Shown: one piece after another, positions 7,913-15,907 of the stretch | Layout: every line of letters starts with the position of its first letter | How positions within the stretch are numbered: position 1 is the stretch's first letter | NCBI GenBank assembly: GCA_017937735.1 | Contig: JAGBCZ010000016.1 | Span: 1 to 22,591 of the forward strand | From: Alphaproteobacteria bacterium | GTDB lineage: Bacteria > Pseudomonadota > Alphaproteobacteria > Rs-D84 | Length of the DNA: 22,591 bases | Direction: 5' to 3' | Made by a program: the position numbers and the translations under genes | Notes under the pieces: model-generated | Told to the model about the DNA's origin: nothing | The model's database searches: none | What the model saw: the letters and a program-made list of their open reading frames with translations, nothing else

Positions 7913-8911
7913 ATGGCATCCAGTTCGCATAACAAGAATTTGTCTGGAAATAACACACAATTTATGCCACCACATAATGCGGTGGATGTCAACACGCCAT
8001 TACAAAATTTAGTTCATGGCCGCGAAACATATATTGTTAACTATGGTGACAATTTTATTATGAAGCGTCCTTTGCCACAATCAAGCCAAGAAACACGTAA
8101 TGAATGGTTGACCAAACAACATCGCACAAAAAACATTATTGATGCAATTCATGCAGTTGGCAATCCACGATATTATATCCCACGCATGGAATTCATTAAC
8201 GATGACGAATTTCAGTTACTGGAAGAACGCGCCCCAGGCGAACACCTGACCGCAGAACTATTTAAAAAATTATCACAACGTCAAAAGTACGAAATTATTG
8301 ATGGTATCGCTGCATTTTTGGTTGATATGAATGAATCCAAGCCTGTCCAAGACATACAAAATCATCAAATATCTTCGGAATTAAAATTCAATGCTTTTTC
8401 TAAATTCCTGGACACTAAAATGTCAAACTGGTTCACAGACACAGAAGTCACAGATATGTTAAACATTCGTGACAGCATTATAAACTTTAAATACGACACA
8501 CAATACGCATGGGCACACCGTGATTTAAATCCAGGCAACGTATTATACGATGCCAAGACCAGCACATTGTCATTTATTGACTTTGCCGAAGCAAACTATG
8601 ATTTTATTTATCATGATATCTTTTCACCACTACAAATCGAACTGGGGATATGCAAACCTGTATATCAAAGATATTATCAATTACATGACAAACAAAAATA
8701 TTCTATGCCAAGCCCAACAAATGAAATGGTTCGCCATATTATGAAACACCGCATTATGTTTGTTTTCCTGCGCCGTTTCATCAAGGCCGCAGACGATTTA
8801 CGCCCAAACACACAGACCGTCAAAGGCCGATTAAACAACGCCAATAAAGTCGCATTTATGCGGGAACAACTTGCCGCAATAAAAAAGTTAGAAAAACAGT
8901 TTTCTAAATAA
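7913..8911 (+). CDS. APH/choline kinase-like phosphotransferase
   Basis: A 332-residue protein of the aminoglycoside phosphotransferase/choline-kinase fold, which moves a phosphate from ATP or GTP to a small-molecule hydroxyl. The key residues are present: a candidate ATP-anchoring lysine in NFIMKRP (K51), the catalytic loop HRDLNPGN (H202, D204, N209) and the metal-binding aspartate in FIDFAEA (D223). The first 35 or so residues are polar and low in predicted structure. The C-terminal half is helical, with a basic end. ATG 7913 is chosen over 7883 because of the promoter position and AAAGAG before it. The substrate cannot be read from sequence: homologues include drug kinases, choline, ethanolamine and sugar kinases, and a lipopolysaccharide- or phospholipid-linked role is equally possible. 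It is not evidence of antibiotic resistance. Confidence 0.8.
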   Translation: MASSSHNKNLSGNNTQFMPPHNAVDVNTPLQNLVHGRETYIVNYGDNFIMKRPLPQSSQETRNEWLTKQHRTKNIIDAIHAVGNPRYYIPRMEFINDDEFQLLEERAPGEHLTAELFKKLSQRQKYEIIDGIAAFLVDMNESKPVQDIQNHQISSELKFNAFSKFLDTKMSNWFTDTEVTDMLNIRDSIINFKYDTQYAWAHRDLNPGNVLYDAKTSTLSFIDFAEANYDFIYHDIFSPLQIELGICKPVYQRYYQLHDKQKYSMPSPTNEMVRHIMKHRIMFVFLRRFIKAADDLRPNTQTVKGRLNNANKVAFMREQLAAIKKLEKQFSK

Positions 8912-8934
8912 AAGAATATATTCACAACTTTACA

Positions 8935-8963
8935 TTTTATTTAAATTTGCTTTTTGATATAAT
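8935..8963 (+). promoter_or_regulatory. Promoter of the MprF-like gene
   Basis: Consensus TATAAT (8958-8963) extended by TGA, with a weak -35 TTTTAT (8935-8940) at 17 nt. The short leader ends with AAAGGA before the ATG at 8999. Confidence 0.55.
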
Positions 8964-8998
8964 GTTGTTATCCTATCAATCGCTTTAAAAGGATTTTT

Positions 8999-10021
8999 AT
9001 GTCAGCACAGACAAAACGCCTGTTTAAGAAAATCATTAGTTATGCAGGCATTTTCTTTTTCGCACTGGCCGCAGGTATGTTATGGTGGCAGTTGCGCAAT
9101 TACAGCCTTTCAGATATTGCACACGCAATACTTGATATTCCATTTACGAATTTGGCATTGGCATGCGGTGCATGTTTTGCGGGCTATTTGGCCTTGTCGT
9201 TGTATGATTATCTGGCACTGCAATATGTTGGCGGTCGTGTAACATGGTGGAAATGGATGCTGGCGGGGATGCTGGGCTTTGCAATCAGCAACAATGCAGG
9301 ACACGCAGTTGTCAGCGGTGGTGCAATCCGATACAGATTATATACACGTTGGCGCATTCGTGGTTCGGATATATTAAAAATGCTGACAATATCTGGGTTC
9401 ACATATTTCTTGGGCGCATCTGCAATTGTTGTAATTGGATATTTTTTAATCCCCAGCACTGTATTTGATAATTCTATTGGGGTCAGCATGGGATTAAACA
9501 CACTGTTTATATTTTGTGCAACAATTTTACTGACATATTTTGCAATTACATTGATATTCCATAAAAAAAGCATCAAGATTGGCGATGTAAAATTCCAAGT
9601 TCCATCAACACAAATGGCAATTTCTCAAACAATTCTGGGAATAACTGACAGTGTTCTGGCGGGGTTGGTATTGTATTTTTGTTTAATTCCATTTGTTGAA
9701 ATTCCATTTACAACATTTATCGGACTGTTTGTTGTTGCACAAACAACCGGCGTATTCAGCCAGGTTCCAGGCGGTATCGGTGTCTTTGAAAGTGTATTTA
9801 TGTTGGCGTTACCCGACACGATTGACAAGGCGAATATATTTGGCGCCCTGCTTGCATACAGAATTATTTATTATGTTTTGCCACTGATTGGTGTTGGCAG
9901 TTTATTCTTTGTCTATGAACGCTGGTTACGTTCACGTATGAAACGCTGGCTGGCCGAAGCCAAAGAAAAAATTCCTGCAAAAATCAAACATATCAAAGAC
10001 GAAATCAAAATCAGAAAATAA
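8999..10021 (+). CDS. MprF N-terminal-type flippase domain protein (UPF0104/LPG synthase TM family)
   Basis: A 340-residue polytopic inner-membrane protein with about eight hydrophobic segments. The pieces GFAISNNAGHAVVSGGAIRYRLY and SQVPGGIGVFE (family form VPGGxGVFE) are hallmarks of the membrane domain that in MprF flips lysyl-phosphatidylglycerol between leaflets. The cytoplasmic aminoacyl-transferase domain of full MprF (about 850 residues) is absent: the protein ends in a short Lys-rich amphipathic tail. It may therefore flip or transport a lipid made elsewhere, as proposed for YbhN-like stand-alone members; the substrate is unknown. The ATG at 8999 has AAAGGA at good spacing. No terminator is seen before the next promoter at 10027. 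Confidence 0.85.
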   Translation: MSAQTKRLFKKIISYAGIFFFALAAGMLWWQLRNYSLSDIAHAILDIPFTNLALACGACFAGYLALSLYDYLALQYVGGRVTWWKWMLAGMLGFAISNNAGHAVVSGGAIRYRLYTRWRIRGSDILKMLTISGFTYFLGASAIVVIGYFLIPSTVFDNSIGVSMGLNTLFIFCATILLTYFAITLIFHKKSIKIGDVKFQVPSTQMAISQTILGITDSVLAGLVLYFCLIPFVEIPFTTFIGLFVVAQTTGVFSQVPGGIGVFESVFMLALPDTIDKANIFGALLAYRIIYYVLPLIGVGSLFFVYERWLRSRMKRWLAEAKEKIPAKIKHIKDEIKIRK

Positions 10022-10026
10022 ATACC

Positions 10027-10056
10027 TTGATAATCTATATATTGTCATGTTAAAAT
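10027..10056 (+). promoter_or_regulatory. Candidate promoter for the small ORF and RNase E/G gene
   Basis: TTGATA (10027-10032), 18-nt spacer, TAAAAT (10051-10056); five of six consensus bases in each box. The predicted start is near 10063, 24 nt before the GTG of the small ORF. Confidence 0.45.
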
Positions 10057-10086
10057 ACCCCTTGCGTATGACATAGGATTATAAAA

Positions 10087-10287
10087 GTGTTTATATTGTC
10101 ACTAATTTCAATAATTTGCATGGCACTGATGGTTATCGTGGTGCTTTCCCTTGGCATGGGCTTGGACGCCCCACGGGGACAGGTTATTGCTGTATCGTAC
10201 GCCGCCAAAACAAAAGGATTATTAAATGTCAAAAAAAATATATGTGGATGCAGTCCACCCGGAAGAAACACGTGTTGTTGTTGTTGA
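10087..10287 (+). CDS. Possible small membrane protein overlapping the RNase E/G gene
   Basis: A 66-codon frame starting with GTG, with AGGA 8 nt before it. The first 27 residues form one clear hydrophobic helix (FILSLISIICMALMVIVV and on), followed by a polar stretch and a Cys-rich end (GCSPPGRNTCCCC). The last 62 nt overlap the RNase E/G gene in another frame, and the Cys-rich tail falls inside that overlap. The helix and ribosome site support a real start; the odd tail argues for a frame that has lost its natural end, or for no gene at all. If translated, it could couple translation to the downstream gene. I do not recognise a family. Confidence 0.35.
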   Translation: MFILSLISIICMALMVIVVLSLGMGLDAPRGQVIAVSYAAKTKGLLNVKKNICGCSPPGRNTCCCC

Positions 10288-12019
10288 CACTGCGACCGGT
10301 CGTGTTTCTGATTTTGATGTTGAAACAACTACCAAACCCCAGATAAAGGGAAATATCTATCTGGCCAAGGTTATACGTGTTGAACCATCATTACAGGCTG
10401 CATTTGTTGATTATGGAACTGGGAAAAATGGTTTCTTGCCATTTTCTGAAATACACCCAGATTATTATCAAGTAACCCCAGAACAAAAGAAAAAGTTACT
10501 GGAACTGGCGCATGCAAACATTGTTGATGACGATGACGATCCAAATGACGAAGAAGACGAAGTCGCAGAATACGATGATCACAGCGCAGGCGAAGATAAT
10601 AACGAATTTGTAAAACGCGCACGTGAATTTAAAATTCAAGATGTTATCAAACCAAAACAAATCTTGTTAATCCAGGGTGTCAAAGAAGAACGTGGTCAAA
10701 AAGGTGCATCTATGACAACATACTTGTCATTGGCGGGCCGTTTTGCTGTATTGATGCCTAATTCACGCAAACGTAACAGTTATGGAATTTCCAAGAAAAT
10801 TTCTGATAAATCAGAACGTGCCAGATTGCGCGAAATCTTGCATGATTTAAAGATTCCAAAGGGCATGACAGTTGTTCTGCGTACTGCGGCCATGGGTGCA
10901 ACACCCGCAGATATTGCTGCGGACTATGATTACTTGGTTGGTTTGTGGAACGAAATCCGCAAAACAACATTGGCATCTATTGCCCCTGTAACAATTCATA
11001 CCGAAGATTCACTGTTACGCCGTGTTGTTCGTGACTTTGTCAGTGACAAAGAAGACATCCTGACAATCCAAGGCGAAGAAGCCTTTGATGCTGCAAAACA
11101 ATACTTTCAACAAATGTACGGTCGTGCGCCACGTAAACAGTTGGTTCACTATAAAGATACCGCTGTTCCTTTGATGGTCAAGGCCGGCATTGAAAAACAA
11201 CTGGAAGGTTTGCATGGCCCATACGTACAATTACCATCTGGCGGTTCGCTGGTCATAAATCAGACCGAAGCAATGGTTACAATTGACGTAAATTCTTCAC
11301 GTGCAATCAAAGAGAAAGATATCGAACAAACAGCACTGAACACCAATCTGGAAGCGGCCGAAGAAATCGCATTACAATTACGTCTGCGTGATTTGGCGGG
11401 GATTGTTGCTGTTGACTTTATCGACATGGAAGAAGAAAAGAACAACCGTAAACTGGAACTAAAAATGCGCGAGGTTATGAAACGTGACCGTGCCCGTACC
11501 CAGGTTGCAAAAATCAACAACTTTGGTGTATTGATGTTATCACGTCAAAGACTGCGCAGCAGTTTTATGGAATCATCGTATGTTCCATGTCCACACTGTA
11601 TGGGGGCTGGTGTTGTTCCATCGATTCAAACTGCGGCAATTATATTGTTCCGTCACTTGCAAGAAAAACTGTTGGCAAAATCTGCCCAGAAAATCATTAT
11701 GACGGTACCAACAGATGTTGCTGTATATCTGTTAAATCATAAACGTGCCGAATTAGCAGCGATGGAATCTGAATTCGAAACAGAAATCGTAATTGTTGGT
11801 GATGACAGCCTGTTGAACATTGATCAATATTCAATTCAACGTGTTGCCCCAGAACAAAACAAAACAGACGATTTGTTAAATGCGCATGCGCCATCGACAG
11901 ATATCAAAAAGAAAAACGCCCAGCACAATGATGCCAAGCGTACAACGGTATCTGCGAATCGCAGAAAAAAGAAAAAACAGCCAAAGAAAAAAAGCATTTG
12001 GCAAAAGTTGATTAGTTAA
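10226..12019 (+). CDS. rne: Ribonuclease E/G family endoribonuclease
   Basis: Single-strand-specific endoribonuclease for rRNA maturation and mRNA decay. The 597-residue chain has an N-terminal S1 RNA-binding domain (about 36-170), the 5'-sensor/RNase H-like region and the DNase I-like catalytic domain. The metal-binding aspartates are D354 (VTIDVNS) and D397 (VAVDFIDM), 43 residues apart as in E. coli RNase E. The zinc-link CPHC follows at 455-458. Two things set it apart from E. coli RNase E: a very acidic insert within the S1 domain (about 101-127, DDDDD...EEDE), as in alphaproteobacterial RNase E, and a short basic tail (RRKKKKQPKKK) instead of a long degradosome scaffold. It is thus intermediate between RNase E and RNase G. 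The ATG is preceded by AAAGGA. A terminator follows directly. Confidence 0.93.
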   Translation: MSKKIYVDAVHPEETRVVVVDTATGRVSDFDVETTTKPQIKGNIYLAKVIRVEPSLQAAFVDYGTGKNGFLPFSEIHPDYYQVTPEQKKKLLELAHANIVDDDDDPNDEEDEVAEYDDHSAGEDNNEFVKRAREFKIQDVIKPKQILLIQGVKEERGQKGASMTTYLSLAGRFAVLMPNSRKRNSYGISKKISDKSERARLREILHDLKIPKGMTVVLRTAAMGATPADIAADYDYLVGLWNEIRKTTLASIAPVTIHTEDSLLRRVVRDFVSDKEDILTIQGEEAFDAAKQYFQQMYGRAPRKQLVHYKDTAVPLMVKAGIEKQLEGLHGPYVQLPSGGSLVINQTEAMVTIDVNSSRAIKEKDIEQTALNTNLEAAEEIALQLRLRDLAGIVAVDFIDMEEEKNNRKLELKMREVMKRDRARTQVAKINNFGVLMLSRQRLRSSFMESSYVPCPHCMGAGVVPSIQTAAIILFRHLQEKLLAKSAQKIIMTVPTDVAVYLLNHKRAELAAMESEFETEIVIVGDDSLLNIDQYSIQRVAPEQNKTDDLLNAHAPSTDIKKKNAQHNDAKRTTVSANRRKKKKQPKKKSIWQKLIS

Positions 12020-12047
12020 AAAATGCCCCACACGGGGCATTTTTTTT
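12020..12047. terminator. Bidirectional terminator between rne and the MsbA-like gene
   Basis: Perfect stem ATGCCCC (12023-12029) / GGGGCAT (12034-12040), 4-nt loop, A-run before and seven T after. It serves both converging genes: it sits next to the rne stop and overlaps the stop of the minus-strand gene at 12046. Confidence 0.9.
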
Positions 12048-13860
12048 AGTCTTGCAAGAATCCACCAGATTGCATTTTCCACAAACGTGCATATTCACCA
12101 CGTTTACGCAGCAATTGGGCGTGTGTTCCCTGCTCTATAATATGGCCTTCTTTTAAAACAACAATTCTGTCCATATTGCGCAATGTTGATAATCTGTGCG
12201 CAATCGCAACAGTTGTACGCCCCATTGCCAATTCATCAAATGATTTTTGAATTGCAACTTCGGTTTCACTGTCCAGTGCAGATGTTGCTTCGTCCAGAAC
12301 CAAAATCGGTGCATCTTTCAAAAACGCACGCGCAATCGCAACACGCTGTTTTTGCCCGCCAGACAACTTTATCCCACGATCACCCACCATAGAATCATAC
12401 TTTTTATCTGTTCCCATGATGAATTCATGTGCCGCAGCACGTTTTGCCGCACGGCGGATTTCTGCGTCTGTTGCATTTTCTTTACCGTACGCAATGTTTT
12501 CACGCAACGTACGATTAAACATTGTTGGTTCCTGTGGAATAAACGCAATATTTTCACGCAAAGAATCTTGTTGCACGTCACGAATATTCTGACCATCAAC
12601 CAAGATTTCGCCCTTGTTCGGGTCATAGAAGCGCATCAGCAAATTCACCAGTGTTGTTTTACCGGCACCACTTGGCCCAACCAGCCCGACACGTTCCCCA
12701 GGTTTAATTTTCAGATTGAAATCGCGCAAAATCCATTTACGTTTATACTTAAACGACAGATTTTTAAATTCGATTCCACCCTGTGCAACCTGTAACGATG
12801 GCGCATTTTCAGCATCACGAACATCCACCGGCACAACCAGTTCTGTATATGCCTTGGTCGCAGACCCGATACGTTCAGTAATCGCAGGAATCTGGTTTAC
12901 AATCGCCCCAATCATCCCCATGACGTTAAAGAACACGGAATTTGTAAACACGATTTCTGCAATTGTTATTTTGCCATTAGAATACAACCAAACGCACAAC
13001 AACAATGTTAAACCGTAACAAATATCCCAGATTATCATAGGCACGCCCCAGAACACACGTTGCACAAAGAACGAATGCATCCATGCTAAAACGCCCTTTT
13101 TGCGAACGGGTTCCAAGTAATCGTGTTCTCGTTTTTTACCTGCAAACAGTTTTACAACAGAAAAGTTCGATAAACTATCAACAACACGTCCTGCTGTTTC
13201 GCTGTGTGCGGCGCTTTGATTCTTGGCGGCACGGTTTAATGGTTTTACCATAATCCAACTGTATATGGCACGAAACACAAAGACCACACCAAATATAATC
13301 GCAACATAGGAATTAATCGATAATATCAATCCCACGTTCACGACAATAACACACAGCAAACTAAATATATGCCAAAAATCTTCGATTGCACGAAAACCGT
13401 CTGCCACGTATGATATTTGTGTGTTCACCTTGCCTGCCATACGCCCTGTCCAGAAAGACATAGACTGACAATGCACATAATCATGCAATGCCACAGCGAT
13501 ACGGTTCTTTACCTGCGGAATCCAGCGACCTGCAAATGTGCTGCGTATCAAGGCACTGCCATCAATAACCAATAACAACAATGCGATTAAAGTTATTGTT
13601 GGCAACGCATGTTCCATCAATGTCATACCTGCTGGCACTGGATTTTCAAACAGCGCGATAAACCAACGCTGAAAATTAGGGAACAAAACCCCATCCATCG
13701 CCACAACAAGGTAAAAAATTGCCCATATTGCAATTACCTTGCGAGAACCGCATATTGCATGTTTAAAATAAAATCCCCACAATGATTTTGGCAGCGCTAA
13801 ATCTTGTGACTTTCGTTTTTTATTGGAAGACTTTGGCCGTCCAATGATTTTGCGTAACAT
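12046..13860 (-). CDS. ABC exporter, fused permease-ATPase (MsbA-like)
   Basis: A 604-residue half-transporter that would work as a homodimer in the inner membrane. The N-terminal part (about 35-335) holds six predicted helices. The ATPase domain (about 362-595) has Walker A GPSGAGKT (395-402), Q-loop IPQEP (441-445), signature LSGGQ (499-503), Walker B ILVLDE (519-524), D-loop SALD and H-loop H555. All catalytic residues are intact. A basic N-terminal extension (RKIIGRPKSSNKKRKSQ) precedes the first helix. The best-known members flip lipid A precursors (MsbA), but multidrug, peptide and glycan exporters look alike, so the substrate is unproven. The ATG at 13860 has AAAAGG before it. It is transcribed from a promoter at 14016-14044 through a leader with two tiny ORFs. 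Confidence 0.85.
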   Translation of the reverse strand: MLRKIIGRPKSSNKKRKSQDLALPKSLWGFYFKHAICGSRKVIAIWAIFYLVVAMDGVLFPNFQRWFIALFENPVPAGMTLMEHALPTITLIALLLLVIDGSALIRSTFAGRWIPQVKNRIAVALHDYVHCQSMSFWTGRMAGKVNTQISYVADGFRAIEDFWHIFSLLCVIVVNVGLILSINSYVAIIFGVVFVFRAIYSWIMVKPLNRAAKNQSAAHSETAGRVVDSLSNFSVVKLFAGKKREHDYLEPVRKKGVLAWMHSFFVQRVFWGVPMIIWDICYGLTLLLCVWLYSNGKITIAEIVFTNSVFFNVMGMIGAIVNQIPAITERIGSATKAYTELVVPVDVRDAENAPSLQVAQGGIEFKNLSFKYKRKWILRDFNLKIKPGERVGLVGPSGAGKTTLVNLLMRFYDPNKGEILVDGQNIRDVQQDSLRENIAFIPQEPTMFNRTLRENIAYGKENATDAEIRRAAKRAAAHEFIMGTDKKYDSMVGDRGIKLSGGQKQRVAIARAFLKDAPILVLDEATSALDSETEVAIQKSFDELAMGRTTVAIAHRLSTLRNMDRIVVLKEGHIIEQGTHAQLLRKRGEYARLWKMQSGGFLQD

Positions 13861-13875
13861 AAGTTATCCTTTTGG

Positions 13876-13950
13876 TTAAAATTTAATTTTAATTTCTAAA
13901 ATATTGCCCCCCATTGACCCCACGGCCACAAATATTTTGACGGACAACAT
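13876..13950 (-). CDS. Possible 24-residue leader ORF before the MsbA-like gene
   Basis: Minus-strand ATG at 13950 overlaps the TAA of the preceding mini-ORF (TAATG) and runs for 24 codons: MLSVKIFVAVGSMG, then a basic end KIKIKF-like (EIKIKF), stopping at TAA 15 nt before the MsbA-like ATG. It has no ribosome site of its own, so it would depend on coupling. It may be a regulatory leader peptide, a small protein or chance; length alone gives no support. Confidence 0.25.
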   Translation of the reverse strand: MLSVKIFVAVGSMGGNILEIKIKF

Positions 13951-13970
13951 TACATATACAACAAACTCAC
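13950..13970 (-). CDS. Possible 6-residue leader ORF with a perfect ribosome site
   Basis: The leader contains AAAGGAGG (13983-13976), the best Shine-Dalgarno in the window, placed 5 nt before GTG AGT TTG TTG TAT ATG TAA. Such a strong site 120 nt upstream of the real gene needs an explanation: a leader peptide or a ribosome standby site. Confidence 0.3.
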   Translation of the reverse strand: MSLLYM

Positions 13971-14015
13971 TGGTGCCTCCTTTGGGTTATATTAAGTTTT
14001 ATTGTAACTTTTGGG

Positions 14016-14044
14016 GTTATAACACAAAAATATTATGTTGTCAA
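14016..14044 (-). promoter_or_regulatory. Promoter of the MsbA-like gene
   Basis: Minus strand: perfect TTGACA (14044-14039), 17-nt spacer, TATAAC (14021-14016). The TGA inside TTGACA is the stop codon of the upstream penicillin-binding protein gene. The predicted start is about 14009, giving a leader of about 149 nt. TATAACCC occurs again at 13991-13984, 30 bp downstream, with an AAGTT/AACTT hairpin between, a possible operator or leader structure. Confidence 0.65.
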
Positions 14045-15837
14045 TATTTTTTTTGAATTATTTCCTTGAATATTTCTGCGGGGATTGTACCACCCGTTAT
14101 TTTAGAATTCATCGGGGTAAAATCATCATTTCCCATCCACACACCAATAACAATATCCTGTGTTGCGCCCACAAACCAGGCATCACGATTTCCATTACTG
14201 GTGCCTGTTTTACCACCTAAAACGCCACTTGTTCTGGCACGACCACCTGTACCACCAACTGCAATAACATCCGCCAACAACTGTGACATATTTTCAACTG
14301 TTTCTGGTTGTAAAACCTGAATTGGATCTGATGGATTACGTTCATAAATCACATTTCCTTGCCCGTCTGTTACCTTGGTTATCGAATATGGACGAACAGA
14401 AAAACCATTATTCCAAATCACCGCATAAATGTTCGTCAGGTCTAACAGGCTCATTTCCGATGCCCCCAGTACGGTTGAATATTCACGGCGCAATTTGGTC
14501 CCAACGCCCAAGCGCCCTGCCATATTCAAGACAGAATCAATCCCATATTCTTTGGTTAATTTTAACGGCACAGAATTTACACTTTTTGCAAACGCTGTCG
14601 ACAGTGTGATATCACCATAATATTTTTCATTATAGTTCTTGGGGTTATAATCGCCAACCGCAAACGGCGAATCGTTCACATACGAATCGGGCATCAGCCC
14701 ATTTTCCAACGCCACTAAATACACAACGGGTTTAAAACTGCTGCCGGGTTGACGTGGTGCAGTGGCACGATTAAATTGACTGGATTGATAATCGGTACCG
14801 CCACTCATTGCGCGTAATGCGCCATCTGTTTCCATCGCAATAACCGCCCCCTGATATTCACCTGTTTTATCAGACAAAATTGCGGCAACATCATCCTGAA
14901 CATCCGTATCCAGTGTGGTATACACAAACATATCAGATTCAAATTCACCAATTCTGGAACGCAGTTCATCCATCACAAAATCAGTCCAATATCTGTATTG
15001 ATTTGTATCCCCTGCCGGTATTGCAGGCCCCAAACTTTGCGCTGCAATTCGGGCCTGATTTATATCAATATAACCTTGGCGCACCATTTCAGTTAAAACG
15101 ACACGCGCCCGTTCAATATTTTTCTGTGGATTACGCAATGGACTGTATGTTGTTGGCGCCTTTAACATGGCAGCAATTTGTGCCGCCTGACCGATTGACA
15201 GTTTATTTGCAGGCACCTGAAACATAACACGTGCAGTCGCATCAATTCCACGCATACCACCAACCAATGACACACGGTTCATATATAAATCCAATATCTG
15301 ATTTTTTGTAAAACGATTTTCCAACCAATATGACAAGATAACTTCTTGAACCTTTCTGGAAATCTTTTTTTCACGTGACAAGAAGATATTCTTGGCTGTC
15401 TGCTGGGTTATTGTTGAACCGCCCGCAGCGATTCGTCCAGATGCCAAATTAGAAAATACAGCACGTGTTATACCACGTAAATCAATTGGCCCGTGTTTAA
15501 AAAATCTTTTATCTTCGATTGCAATAATTGCCTGCCATACATGTGGGGGCAACGTTTCCACAGACACAGGCGTACCCATAATACGATTTGCACTGCGAAT
15601 TTCATTACCGTCTTTGTCCAAGAACACAACCGCCGCTGATCTTGTTTCATGCAAAATCGAATCCAATGATGGCATACGCAAATATATAACAGAAACATAT
15701 CCTGCAACTGCAACGCCACACAACAACACTGCATTAAACAGGTATACAAACAGCCGCCATTTCCATGAACGTTTAACTGTATCTTCTTTGACAGATTTAC
15801 GATTTCTTGCCTGCATATATAGACCCAACACAGACAT
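14041..15837 (-). CDS. Bifunctional penicillin-binding protein, PBP1A family
   Basis: Class A penicillin-binding protein that polymerises lipid II into glycan strands and cross-links the peptides. The 598-residue chain has a basic cytoplasmic start, one membrane anchor (about 28-51), then a GT51 glycosyltransferase domain with the catalytic Glu in AIEDKRFF (E108) and GGSTITQQ (139-146). The transpeptidase domain carries SxxK at S366-K369 (PGSSFKP), SxN at 419-421 (SVN) and KTGT at 543-546. All motifs are intact. It is shorter than E. coli PBP1A (about 850) and lacks the large inserted domain between the two enzymes. No good Shine-Dalgarno is seen before ATG 15837; ATG at codon 8 is an alternative. 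It ends in TGA, the only such stop on the minus strand here, and that TGA is part of the next promoter. Confidence 0.93.
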   Translation of the reverse strand: MSVLGLYMQARNRKSVKEDTVKRSWKWRLFVYLFNAVLLCGVAVAGYVSVIYLRMPSLDSILHETRSAAVVFLDKDGNEIRSANRIMGTPVSVETLPPHVWQAIIAIEDKRFFKHGPIDLRGITRAVFSNLASGRIAAGGSTITQQTAKNIFLSREKKISRKVQEVILSYWLENRFTKNQILDLYMNRVSLVGGMRGIDATARVMFQVPANKLSIGQAAQIAAMLKAPTTYSPLRNPQKNIERARVVLTEMVRQGYIDINQARIAAQSLGPAIPAGDTNQYRYWTDFVMDELRSRIGEFESDMFVYTTLDTDVQDDVAAILSDKTGEYQGAVIAMETDGALRAMSGGTDYQSSQFNRATAPRQPGSSFKPVVYLVALENGLMPDSYVNDSPFAVGDYNPKNYNEKYYGDITLSTAFAKSVNSVPLKLTKEYGIDSVLNMAGRLGVGTKLRREYSTVLGASEMSLLDLTNIYAVIWNNGFSVRPYSITKVTDGQGNVIYERNPSDPIQVLQPETVENMSQLLADVIAVGGTGGRARTSGVLGGKTGTSNGNRDAWFVGATQDIVIGVWMGNDDFTPMNSKITGGTIPAEIFKEIIQKKY

Positions 15838-15872
15838 TTTATCATAAATACCTTGCCTTTTTTAGTACAATT

Positions 15873-15878
15873 TATAAT
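15873..15878 (+). promoter_or_regulatory. Possible -10 box of the barrel gene at 15908
   Basis: TATAAT 30 nt before the ATG. TTGCCT at 15853-15858 is only 14 nt away, so no good -35 is assigned. The gap between the divergent genes (15838-15907) must also hold the penicillin-binding protein promoter, which I could not place. Confidence 0.4.
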
Positions 15879-15907
15879 CATACGCATACAAGCAAAGGAA
15901 GAAAATC

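Noticed and set aside
7913..8911. Antibiotic-resistance gene
   Set aside because: The APH fold alone does not show drug modification; there is no mobile element nearby and the composition matches its neighbours.
15468..15887. Minus-strand open frame overlapping the penicillin-binding protein gene
   Set aside because: It is a shadow of the penicillin-binding protein gene in another frame, Cys-rich and without family pattern.
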